A stretch of 48,423 nt of DNA from UBA9845 sp051889975 (GTDB lineage: Bacteria > Bacillota > Clostridia > Christensenellales > UBA1242), in contig JBJFDJ010000016.1 of assembly GCA_051889975.1 (NCBI GenBank), positions 1 through 48,423 of the forward strand, written 5' to 3'. Both the position numbers and the translations under genes were made by a program. Numbering within the stretch: position 1 is the stretch's first letter; each line of letters begins with the position of its first letter. This document shows positions 9,022 to 16,965 of the stretch, one piece after another. A model generated the notes under the pieces. It worked only from the letters and a program-made list of their open reading frames with translations, did no database searches and was not told where the DNA came from.

Positions 9022-10500
9022 TTATTGGCCAGTCTTTTTGTCGTTTCTCAATTTTTTTGTAACAATGCGTTTGCCGTTTTTTCGTTCAACTTTTATGCTG
9101 TCAACCTGTTCAACAACTTGCCTGTCATTTGTTATTTCAAACATTTTGTTATTAACTATTTTGTTTTCGTTTTCTGTTTTTGCCATATCATCTTTTGTGA
9201 TTGTTATATGTTTGCCAATATCAATATTATCGTATTTTTTATCACTATTAGCAACATCTTTATCATTTTGCTTGTTAACATNNNNNNNNNNNNNNNNNNN
9301 NNNNNNNNNNNNNNNNNNNNNNNNNNNNNNNNNNNNNNNNNNNNNNNNNNNNNNNNNNNNNNNNNNNNNNNNNNNNNNNNNTAACTCGTTGATGTCATAG
9401 TTTAAACTTGATGAAATATTATCTGCAAGCAAGATTTGTTTTTGAGTGTTAAAATAATTTTGATATAATTTTTTGTTTTTAAAATAATAAATCGAGCAAC
9501 AAACAATCATAACAAAGGCAAAAATGCCTTCTAGTGGATAAAAGAAGTCAACAATCGTAGAAAAACCAAACCTGCTAAAAATAAAGCCCAAAGTTAATGT
9601 TATGACTGCACACAAAAATTTATTTTTTATGTAGTTGTTAAGCCACATTTGTATGCTATACCCTGCTAGGCATATAGTTGTAAAAATTGCAAGCCACAAA
9701 ACAACCGAATACAAACCACCCAAAAACCCACTTATGCCATACGCAATGCTAACCATTGGCATATCGCTTAAAAAAACTTTGTCACCTGCCAAAAATATGC
9801 AAGTTAAAATAATGCCAACAAACAAACACAAAATGCCACTTGTTAGGGCACTTGCCAACACAATTTGTTTTTTGTTTAAATATGAACTCGTCTTGGCAAT
9901 GATAAAAATGTTTGTAAAAATATTCATGCCCACATACAAAAAACAAGACACAACACTTGCCACTGGCTTAACATTTATGTATTCTGCCGAAACAATTGGC
10001 TTTTCGCCACCAATCAAAAATGATATTATAATAACTGCCATAGAAATCAATATCATTGGCAAAATCATATTGTTAACTTTGTAAATCCACTTTAAGCCAA
10101 CAGACAAAAGTATGACAACAATCATTGCCGTTAAAATTGAAATATAGCAAAAGTTGTAATTTTCGCCAAAAGCAAGTGCGCCAATGCTGTCACACCCTGC
10201 AAGCATAGACGCAAGTGTGATAAATGTGCACAAAATAAAACAAAAATCAACAACGATATGTGCCTTGCCAAAAACAGCAACAGTCATGTCACTTATTGAC
10301 TTTGGTTTTGTCATTTTGCCAATTTTAGAAAATAAATAAAAGCACCAAAAAAACAATAACAAAACAACAGGAATAAAAATCAAAGCCCAAAAGCCATTGT
10401 CACCAAAAAAACTTACAAGTTCTTTCCCACTGGCAAAACCTGCACCAATTATTGTTCCAACGCACACCATTACGAAAGTAAAAATAAAAGATTTTTTCAC
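9022..10500 (-). CDS. YkvI-like membrane transporter (APC superfamily), interrupted by an assembly gap
   Basis: About ten hydrophobic segments over the first ~350 residues resemble COG3949 (YkvI), with the opening VGTIIGAGFASGKELVSFFG, a Gly-rich unwound helix typical of APC/LeuT-fold transporters. The substrate is unknown. The start is a GTG at 10500 with no clear ribosome-binding site; it is chosen because family members begin 10-15 residues before VGT. The last ~120 codons encode a hydrophilic Asn/Asp/Lys-rich tail, and the 100-N gap (9282-9381) lies in it. The sequence left of the gap happens to be in frame, but continuity across the gap is not proven. Confidence 0.75.
   Translation of the reverse strand: MKKSFIFTFVMVCVGTIIGAGFASGKELVSFFGDNGFWALIFIPVVLLLFFWCFYLFSKIGKMTKPKSISDMTVAVFGKAHIVVDFCFILCTFITLASMLAGCDSIGALAFGENYNFCYISILTAMIVVILLSVGLKWIYKVNNMILPMILISMAVIIISFLIGGEKPIVSAEYINVKPVASVVSCFLYVGMNIFTNIFIIAKTSSYLNKKQIVLASALTSGILCLFVGIILTCIFLAGDKVFLSDMPMVSIAYGISGFLGGLYSVVLWLAIFTTICLAGYSIQMWLNNYIKNKFLCAVITLTLGFIFSRFGFSTIVDFFYPLEGIFAFVMIVCCSIYYFKNKKLYQNYFNTQKQILLADNISSSLNYDINELXXXXXXXXXXXXXXXXXXXXXXXXXXXXXXXXXXVNKQNDKDVANSDKKYDNIDIGKHITITKDDMAKTENENKIVNNKMFEITNDRQVVEQVDSIKVERKNGKRIVTKKLRNDKKTGQ
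9282..9381. other. Assembly gap (100 N)
   Basis: Exactly 100 Ns, a conventional placeholder length. It falls in the low-complexity tail of the YkvI-like gene. Confidence 0.98.
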
Positions 10501-10644
10501 AATTTAATTATAATTTTTTTATTTTATTATCACAACAAAAAAAATAAATATATTTGCAAATTTTGTAAGAAAATTCACTCAAAAACAACATTTTGTAAAT
10601 TATGTTAAATTTTAACAAAAATCATATAGGGCCATAATTATGTA

Positions 10645-10715
10645 AACAAAAAAAGACAACTTATATGCAAAGTGAACTCCAAAGTGGGTCACTTTATAAA
10701 AGTGTCTTTTGTTTT
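10645..10715 (-). terminator. Nested two-hairpin terminator of cysS
   Basis: An outer stem (10651-10662 with 10699-10710, one bulged base) encloses an inner perfect hairpin AAAGTGA / TCACTTT (10669-10675 with 10689-10695). T runs follow on both sides. It lies about 30 bases past the cysS stop. Confidence 0.75.
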
Positions 10716-10742
10716 TTTAATATTTGCTATGGTTTTTTATAT

Positions 10743-12173
10743 TTATTTTTTAAAATTCCAATCAATGTCGCAATATGAACCATTTGCAGTGTCAACAACT
10801 GTCAGTCCCATGCCAATAATTTTGTTTTTGCATTCATCTGCCTTTGCATAGTCTTTTGCAAGTTTGTATTCTGCTCTTTGCTTCATAATGCTTTCAACTT
10901 GTTGCTCGTCAATATTTAACAACTTAAAATGTTTGTCTTTTATCTCTTGCACAAAATCGCAAGGATTAGCATTAAAAAGTGACAAAACTTCACCATAGGT
11001 TGACAAAACTGCTTGATATACGCCATTTAACTCTTGCGTGTTTTTCTTTTGAATATTTTTTCTTATCTCGGCAATGTAGTCATACATATTTGCAATTGCT
11101 TTTGTTGTGTTAAAGTCATCATCCATTGCCAAAACAAAATCATTTTTAACTCGCTTTGCAAAACTGCTATCTTCGTTTGGCAAATTCAAATTTTTTAAGT
11201 CATTTAACACCTTGTAAAACTCATACAAGTGTTTTTCTGCCTGCTCAAAATCATTTGGCATAATGTTTAAGTCACTTCTGTATGCAGATTGAAGTATCAC
11301 AAGTTTAACGACTTCGGCATTGTATTTTTGCAAAATATCTCGTATTTTTATGCCATTGCCAAGCGATTTGCTCATCTTTTGCCCTTCAACCTTAACCAAG
11401 CCACAGTGCACCCAATATTTAGCCAGTGGCATGCCATTTTTTGCTTCGCTTTGAGCAATTTCATTTTCGTGGTGAGGAAATTTTAAATCTCTGCCACCAC
11501 CATGAATATCAATTGTTTTGCCCAAAAACTTTCCACACATTGCAGAACACTCAATATGCCAACCGGGTCTGCCCTTTCCCCAAGGGCTATCCCAACAAAC
11601 TTCGCCTTCTTTTGCTGACTTCCAAAGTGCAAAATCTCTGTTGTCATGTTTTCCTTCCAAAACATCTTTTCTAACGCCATCCAATTGTTCTTCAACATCA
11701 CGATTAGAAAGTTTGCCATACTCTGGAAATTTTAACACATCAAAATACACATCGCCATTTACTTCGCTTTGATAGGCGTAACCCTTGCTTATTAAGTCTT
11801 GTATAAACTCAATTATGTCTTGTATTGTTTCGCTTGCCTTTGGCTCATAATTTGCTTTTCGTATGCCCAAACTTGATAGGTCGGTGTTTATGCGCTCAAT
11901 GTATTTGCGTGCATATTGCAACTGGTCCATTCCAATTTTGTTTGCGTTTGCAATAATTTTGTCATCAACATCAGTGTGATTGCGGACATAAGTAACATTG
12001 TAACCTTTGTATGTTAAATATCTGCGCATAACATCAAATTGCAATGCTTGTTTTGCGTGACCTATATGGGCGTCATCCGAACATGTTATGCCACAAGCAT
12101 ACATCCTAACATTGTTTTTATCTATTGGTTCAAATTCTTCTTTTTTGCCTGTTAAAGAATTAAATATTTGCAT
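10743..12173 (-). CDS. cysS: Cysteine--tRNA ligase
   Basis: Class I synthetase that charges tRNA-Cys. The 476-residue length is typical. Seen: YACGITC with the first Zn-binding Cys, HIGH as AHIGHAKQ, WHIECSAMC, the HGGGRDLKFPHHENEIAQSE block carrying the remaining Zn ligands, and a canonical KMSKS (GQKMSKSLGNG). The start is set at ATG 12173, with GGGGTGG just upstream; a GTG two codons earlier would overlap that site. The 5' region is too short (about 120 bases to the next gene) and too A/T-rich to hold a T-box. Confidence 0.97.
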   Translation of the reverse strand: MQIFNSLTGKKEEFEPIDKNNVRMYACGITCSDDAHIGHAKQALQFDVMRRYLTYKGYNVTYVRNHTDVDDKIIANANKIGMDQLQYARKYIERINTDLSSLGIRKANYEPKASETIQDIIEFIQDLISKGYAYQSEVNGDVYFDVLKFPEYGKLSNRDVEEQLDGVRKDVLEGKHDNRDFALWKSAKEGEVCWDSPWGKGRPGWHIECSAMCGKFLGKTIDIHGGGRDLKFPHHENEIAQSEAKNGMPLAKYWVHCGLVKVEGQKMSKSLGNGIKIRDILQKYNAEVVKLVILQSAYRSDLNIMPNDFEQAEKHLYEFYKVLNDLKNLNLPNEDSSFAKRVKNDFVLAMDDDFNTTKAIANMYDYIAEIRKNIQKKNTQELNGVYQAVLSTYGEVLSLFNANPCDFVQEIKDKHFKLLNIDEQQVESIMKQRAEYKLAKDYAKADECKNKIIGMGLTVVDTANGSYCDIDWNFKK

Positions 12174-12273
12174 AACCACCCCTTTTTCTTTATGAAAAAA
12201 TTAAAAAATACTTTACAAAAAGTTCTTTAAAAGTATATTACAACATTTGCCGTTTGTCAATTTTAATGCAAAC

Positions 12274-12297
12274 AAAAAAGGGTTTTAACCCTTTAAT
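12274..12297 (-). terminator. Terminator of the trmK / zinc-ribbon pair
   Basis: Minus-strand AAAGGG / CCCTTT hairpin with a TTAAAA loop followed by a T run, overlapping the stop codon of the zinc-ribbon gene. Confidence 0.75.
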
Positions 12298-12991
12298 TGT
12301 CCAAATAAATAATTCTTCGGCATTGTTCACATTCCAAAGTGCCATTGTTTTTAAGTTTATCCAAAGCGCCAGCCGAAAGTTGCATTCTGCAACCACCACA
12401 ACGATTGTCTGCAAGTGGCACCAAAACAGGGAAAATTCCATCTTGTTTAAGCGATTTGTATCTGCCAATAACATTTGGATTTATTGTTTTTTCAAGTGAT
12501 AACAATTTTGATTTTAATTCTTCCAAATCGGGCTCTTTTTGTGACTTGATTGTTGCAACATTTTGTTTTTGTTCGTCTCTTTTTTGTTTTGCCGACAAAA
12601 TCTTTTTGCGATACATTTCATAGTCCAAAACAACTTTTTTAACTTGCGCAGTATGTTTTGCAATTCTGCTATCAAGTTCGGCAAGTTGATTTGCTGTTTG
12701 CATGGTTTTTGCGTCAAAATCTTTTAACTCGTCCCCAGACAATTTATCTATGTCGGTGTTTTTGTATTTGTCAACAAGTGCAATTCCCTTCTTTTGAACT
12801 TCAACAAGTTTGTTGAGTTCTGCCATAAGCCTTTTTGCGTCTTCTTCAAGTGCCAAAATTTTGTTTTGCCATTGCTTAACTTGATTAACTAACTCTTGGC
12901 TCATTCCACTGCCCGATTGATTTGAAATTTCTTTTTTAATTTTATGTAATTTGATATCAATTTTTTGATATTCTAAAATTTTTTTATCCAT
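12293..12991 (-). CDS. C4-type zinc-ribbon, coiled-coil protein (DUF164/COG1579)
   Basis: A 232-residue protein. Residues ~1-165 form a long heptad-rich coiled coil, followed by a C-terminal zinc ribbon with CGGC and CEQC pairs. This is the COG1579 architecture, usually annotated as a putative nucleic-acid-binding or tRNA-associated protein; its function is poorly known. ATG at 12991 has AAGGAG upstream. It follows trmK by about 17 bases and shares its terminator, matching the common placement after trmK in Bacillota. Confidence 0.88.
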   Translation of the reverse strand: MDKKILEYQKIDIKLHKIKKEISNQSGSGMSQELVNQVKQWQNKILALEEDAKRLMAELNKLVEVQKKGIALVDKYKNTDIDKLSGDELKDFDAKTMQTANQLAELDSRIAKHTAQVKKVVLDYEMYRKKILSAKQKRDEQKQNVATIKSQKEPDLEELKSKLLSLEKTINPNVIGRYKSLKQDGIFPVLVPLADNRCGGCRMQLSAGALDKLKNNGTLECEQCRRIIYLDN

Positions 12992-13008
12992 TTAATCTCC
13001 TTAAATAA

Positions 13009-13704
13009 CTAGTTATTTGTTTGGTCGGATGATGTTTCAAACAAACTTATTGCGCTGTTAACATAGTCCAATTCTTGTTGCAAATTGTTACTCAATCCAC
13101 CCAGTTCTGCTTTAAAATCTAAAAGTTTTTTTTGACGCATTGTTAAATACTCATAAAAAACAACATAATTGTCCGTAAAATTTGTCTTGCCAAAATAAAG
13201 TTCAACGTCTGCCAAGTTGCATTTGCCCTTTGTAACTCTAATAACGTTGTAATATTTGTCGCCTTCTTTTACAAGTTTATCAACCAAAATATTAAACTTG
13301 TTATCTATCAAATATTTTCTTAACAAAATAACATCACTTTGTGGTTGCAAAACAAAATCAAACAGTTTTTTTGGTCGGTTTTTTAAAATTTTTATAATTT
13401 CAAGCCCACCCATTCCAGCAATGACAGCACAGTTGAGTTTGTCATATTTTGTGATTGCCTCAAAGCCATCTCCTTGCCTAAAACTGATAAATGGCATAAT
13501 GTTTATGCTGTCTGCAAGAGCAACGGCTTTGTTTAAGCAAGCAACACTCTTTTCACTTGCAATCACCATTTCTGCCTTGTTTTGCAAAATTAGCTCACAA
13601 CTCACATAGCCATGGTCACAGCCTATATCTGCAATTTTTTTTGTCGTTGGGCACAAATCAACAATTGCTTCCAACCTTTCCCCAATATTTAAAATACTAG
13701 CCAT
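13009..13704 (-). CDS. trmK: tRNA (adenine(22)-N1)-methyltransferase TrmK
   Basis: Class I SAM-dependent methyltransferase that modifies A22 in tRNA (B. subtilis YqfN family). Seen in 231 residues: motif I ADIGCDHGYV (25-34), the acidic end of strand 2 (VIASEKS), the family's AGMGGLEII motif, and a C-terminal coiled coil (YLTMRQKKLLDFKAEL). It sits just downstream of rpoD, as in B. subtilis, and upstream of the zinc-ribbon protein. Family assignment is firm from the motifs and synteny. Confidence 0.92.
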   Translation of the reverse strand: MASILNIGERLEAIVDLCPTTKKIADIGCDHGYVSCELILQNKAEMVIASEKSVACLNKAVALADSINIMPFISFRQGDGFEAITKYDKLNCAVIAGMGGLEIIKILKNRPKKLFDFVLQPQSDVILLRKYLIDNKFNILVDKLVKEGDKYYNVIRVTKGKCNLADVELYFGKTNFTDNYVVFYEYLTMRQKKLLDFKAELGGLSNNLQQELDYVNSAISLFETSSDQTNN

Positions 13705-13777
13705 TTTGTCTTTCCACCTTTGTGTTTATCATGCAATATAATACAAATACTATACACTAAAAATAAATTTGTTGCAA

Positions 13778-14833
13778 TTAATCTGCAAAGTCTTTTAATT
13801 TTTTGCTACGAGATGGCGTCCTTAACTTGCGAAGCGCCTTTGCTTCAATCTGCCTTATTCTTTCCCTTGTAACATTAAACTCTTGACCAACTTGTTCAAG
13901 TGTTTTTGGTGAGCCATCGTCAAGACCATATCTTAATCTAATAACTTTTTGTTCACGTGGCGTAAGTGTTTCAATTACGCTTAAAAGTTGACTTTTTAAC
14001 ATAGTTCTGGTTGCAACTTCATCGGGTGCAATGCTTGTTTCGTCTGGCACATAATCTGCCACTTTGCTGTCTTCATCACCAACAGGGTCTTCAAGTGAAA
14101 GTGGGTCTTGCGCAATCTTTTGAATTTCTGCAACTCTTTCAATTGGCAAGTCCATTTCTTTTGCAATTTCTTCGGTTGATGGTTCTCTGCCCAACTCTTG
14201 CAACAATTTTTTGCTAACTCTGCCCAAACGGTTAATTGTTTCAACCATATGAACAGGTATACGAATTGTCCTTGCTTGGTCTGCCATTGCACGAGTGATG
14301 CTTTGTCTAATCCACCAAGTTGCATATGTGCTAAATCTAAATCCCTTTGTATAATCAAACTTTTCAACTGCTTTTAAAAGTCCAATGTTGCCTTCTTGTA
14401 TCAAATCTAAAAATTGCATGCCGTTTTTTCCACTATATCTTTTGGCAATGCTTACAACAAGCCTAAGGTTTGCTTCACAAAGTTTGTTTTTTGCAGTTTC
14501 GTCACCAATCATCACACGCTTTGCAAGTTCAACTTCTTCTTCTTGACTTAAAAGTGGCACTTTGCCAATGTCTTTTAAATACATCTTAACTGGGTCATCA
14601 ACGCTAACCTGATTAATCAAATCTTCAATGACAATTTTTTCAAGTTCTTCTGGCTTGATGGTGGGAATAATTCTTATTCCATTTTCTTTTAACTTTGCAA
14701 TGATTTCGTCAGTATCAGAAGCAGTTGCTTCATATTTTAAAAATTTGTCATAGATTACTTCTTCTTGCAAAGCGCCTTTCTTTTTGCCTATTTCTAACAA
14801 TTTGTTATATTCATTTATATATTTTTCGTTCAA
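13778..14833 (-). CDS. rpoD: RNA polymerase primary sigma factor (sigma-70 / SigA)
   Basis: Housekeeping sigma factor. Seen in 351 residues: an N-terminal region 1.1 (residues ~1-60), region 1.2 (DPVKMYLKDIGKVPLLS), region 2 with LRLVVSIAKRY, FLDLIQEGNIGLLKAVEKFD and STYATWWIRQSI, region 3 (RIPVHMVETINRL), and region 4 with the helix-turn-helix TLEQVGQEFNVTRERIRQIE. The start is a TTG at 14833, five bases after the dnaG stop, with a GTGGGGTAAG ribosome-binding region inside the end of dnaG. No ATG fits without losing region 1.1. dnaG-rpoD is the classical macromolecular-synthesis operon core; rpsU is absent here. Confidence 0.97.
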   Translation of the reverse strand: MNEKYINEYNKLLEIGKKKGALQEEVIYDKFLKYEATASDTDEIIAKLKENGIRIIPTIKPEELEKIVIEDLINQVSVDDPVKMYLKDIGKVPLLSQEEEVELAKRVMIGDETAKNKLCEANLRLVVSIAKRYSGKNGMQFLDLIQEGNIGLLKAVEKFDYTKGFRFSTYATWWIRQSITRAMADQARTIRIPVHMVETINRLGRVSKKLLQELGREPSTEEIAKEMDLPIERVAEIQKIAQDPLSLEDPVGDEDSKVADYVPDETSIAPDEVATRTMLKSQLLSVIETLTPREQKVIRLRYGLDDGSPKTLEQVGQEFNVTRERIRQIEAKALRKLRTPSRSKKLKDFAD

Positions 14834-14838
14834 AATTC

Positions 14839-16611
14839 TTACCCCACTTTATTTAACAAAGTTTTTTTCTCAATTATTTTTTTAGAAATTTCACTTGCCT
14901 TTTTAAGCAGTTCCATTTTTATTTTTTCATCTGTGCATTTTTGCATTGAAATGTTTATGTTGTTTTGTTCATTTAAAAGCCTGTCCAGTTGCATTTTTAA
15001 CAAGCAACCAGCAAACTCATCTTGTGGCTTTTTAACCTTGTCAAAATCAAAATCAACAACCGATTTTATATCTGGTCTGTTTGACAAATCAAAATCATCA
15101 AACACTTTTGTAACAAGTGGATAGTTGTTTTGCAAAATGTATTTATACAACTCTTTAAATTCATTATTGACAAAATCGTCAATTTCAACACTTGTAACAT
15201 AAGATTTTTTGTGTAAAATACTTGCCAAAACAAACTGCTCTGCCAAATAATTTTTTGTCTTTTGCGTTTCGTTAACATGTTGAGACTTATTATCACTTTG
15301 CAAAAGTTTGCCGTCCACTTTTGTGTTTGAAAGTTGCCTTTTAATCGTCTCTTTGTTAACTCCACTTAACTCGGCTACCAAATTTAAATATATGTCCTTT
15401 TCACTATCTTGTGGCATACTAATTATTATATTGATACAATTATCAATAAATTTTGGGATTTGGTCTCGATTAGCCAAATCAAATTTGGTTGCTTCGTATC
15501 TTATTTCAAACTCATAAACTGGCATCGCATCATCCAAAAGTTTTTGATATGCATCACTGCCATATTTTTTTATGTATTCGTCTGGGTCAAGTTTTTCTGG
15601 CAGTGAAACAATGGTTATTTCAAGCCCTTCTTGCAAAAGTGGCTCCAAACTTTTTGCCGTTGCCTTTTGCCCTGCGCCATCGCCGTCAAAACAAACAATA
15701 ACTTTGTCAACAAAGCGTTTTAATGTTTGAACGTGATTTTTGTTAAAGGCAGTTCCCATTGTTGCAATTGCGTTTTCAAACCCTGCCTGTTGAAGTGACA
15801 CAACGTCCATTTGCCCTTCAACCAAAATTGCATAGTTTTTGTTAAGCCTTGCTTTTCGTAGCAAATTTATGCAATATATGTTGCTACTTTTGTTAAACAG
15901 CATAGTTGCCTTTGTGTTTTTGTATTTTGCATAGGCATTGCCATCTAGCGCCCTGCCACTAAACCCAACAACCTTGCCTGTGTGGTCAATTACCGGAAAA
16001 ACAACTCTCATTGCCATTTCGTCATACAATTTGCCATCTTTTTCGCCACACACACCTGCTTCTAAAATGTCTTGCTTTTTGTAGCCTTTTTTTAAAAGGT
16101 GCACGCAAAGCCCATTCCAGTTACTGCTGTAACCAATGCCAAGTTTTGTGATGGTGCTGTCACTGACGCCACGCTTTTTTAAATATTCAAGCCCTTTTGC
16201 GCCCCATTTGCTCTTTAAGGTGCTGTTATAATAAATGGCAGTCTCCCTGCAAATATTTTGCAACAACTCTCGCTTTTTGCGTTTGTCCAGCACTGCTTTG
16301 TCGCCAACAAAATCTGGCACTTCCATGCCTGACCGTTCGGCAAGGTTTTTTACGGCATCAACAAAATCTAGCCCCTCTAGTTTTTGAACAAAAGTTATAA
16401 CATCACCAGATTCGCCACAGCCATAGCAATGATAAAATTGCCCTTGCTCGTTTACTTCAAAACTTGGCGTTTTTTCGTGGTGAAACGGACAGCACGCCCA
16501 ATATCTATTGCCCTTTCTGGTCAATGTTAAATAGCGAGATACAACAGAAACAATGTTGTTATTGAATTTTAATTTTTCAAGCCAATCACTTGTATAACCC
16601 TTATTATCCAT
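14839..16611 (-). CDS. dnaG: DNA primase
   Basis: Makes RNA primers for replication. Seen in 590 residues: the N-terminal zinc ribbon (Cys41, His44, Cys62, Cys65 in CPFHHEKTPSF...CYGCGESGD), the catalytic core, the TOPRIM domain with VEGQMD and the Asp-rich CFDGDGAGQ, and a helicase-interaction C-terminus. The start is placed at ATG 16611, with GGAGA just upstream; the frame runs open further, but that extension (MWRIISCRLF...) is not family-like. It is immediately upstream of rpoD with a five-base gap. Confidence 0.96.
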   Translation of the reverse strand: MDNKGYTSDWLEKLKFNNNIVSVVSRYLTLTRKGNRYWACCPFHHEKTPSFEVNEQGQFYHCYGCGESGDVITFVQKLEGLDFVDAVKNLAERSGMEVPDFVGDKAVLDKRKKRELLQNICRETAIYYNSTLKSKWGAKGLEYLKKRGVSDSTITKLGIGYSSNWNGLCVHLLKKGYKKQDILEAGVCGEKDGKLYDEMAMRVVFPVIDHTGKVVGFSGRALDGNAYAKYKNTKATMLFNKSSNIYCINLLRKARLNKNYAILVEGQMDVVSLQQAGFENAIATMGTAFNKNHVQTLKRFVDKVIVCFDGDGAGQKATAKSLEPLLQEGLEITIVSLPEKLDPDEYIKKYGSDAYQKLLDDAMPVYEFEIRYEATKFDLANRDQIPKFIDNCINIIISMPQDSEKDIYLNLVAELSGVNKETIKRQLSNTKVDGKLLQSDNKSQHVNETQKTKNYLAEQFVLASILHKKSYVTSVEIDDFVNNEFKELYKYILQNNYPLVTKVFDDFDLSNRPDIKSVVDFDFDKVKKPQDEFAGCLLKMQLDRLLNEQNNINISMQKCTDEKIKMELLKKASEISKKIIEKKTLLNKVG

Positions 16612-16765
16612 ATATCTCCAAATAAATAATCTACAACTTATTATTCGCCACAAAAATTAAATAACCTTTATTTTTTTTAAATTTTTTATTTATTTTAAAT
16701 TTTTCTTAAAAACTATTGTTATTTTTTGCGCTTTTTTGCTTGTTGATGTTGTTTTTTATGCCAAC

Positions 16766-16812
16766 AAAAAGAACATATTGTTTTTGAGTGAACTCAATTT
16801 TTTAATATGTTC
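16766..16812 (-). terminator. Nested-hairpin terminator of ppdK; rest of the 312-base intergenic region is featureless
   Basis: An outer stem GAACATATT / AATATGTTC (16771-16779 with 16804-16812) encloses an inner TTGAG-TGAA-CTCAA hairpin (16784-16797). A T run follows on the minus strand. The surrounding region (16654-16965) is otherwise A/T-rich, without a gene or a strong promoter match for dnaG. Confidence 0.7.
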
Positions 16813-16965
16813 TATATTTTTTGTGCGTTATATTTTCTTTTAAACAAAATTTTGTTAAGTTTTGATAAACTCACATCGGCATAATTAAATGCACTTTGCT
16901 TGATTTCAAATGCAAAATTTTTTTATTTTTGATGCCAATTTAAATGACACTTTTGTTATATTAAA

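Noticed and set aside
9635..10084. Plus-strand open frame of ~150 codons antisense to the YkvI-like gene
   Set aside because: Shadow of the membrane-protein codons on the other strand; no start signal or family match.
12174..12292. GGGGTGG before cysS as a T-box remnant
   Set aside because: It is at ribosome-binding distance from the ATG, and the leader is too short and unstructured.
10574..16792. A 15-base sequence TTGTTTTTGAGTGAA shared (inverted) by 10574-10588 and 16778-16792
   Set aside because: In 48 kb of A/T-rich DNA a 15-base match between two places is expected by chance; flanks do not match.
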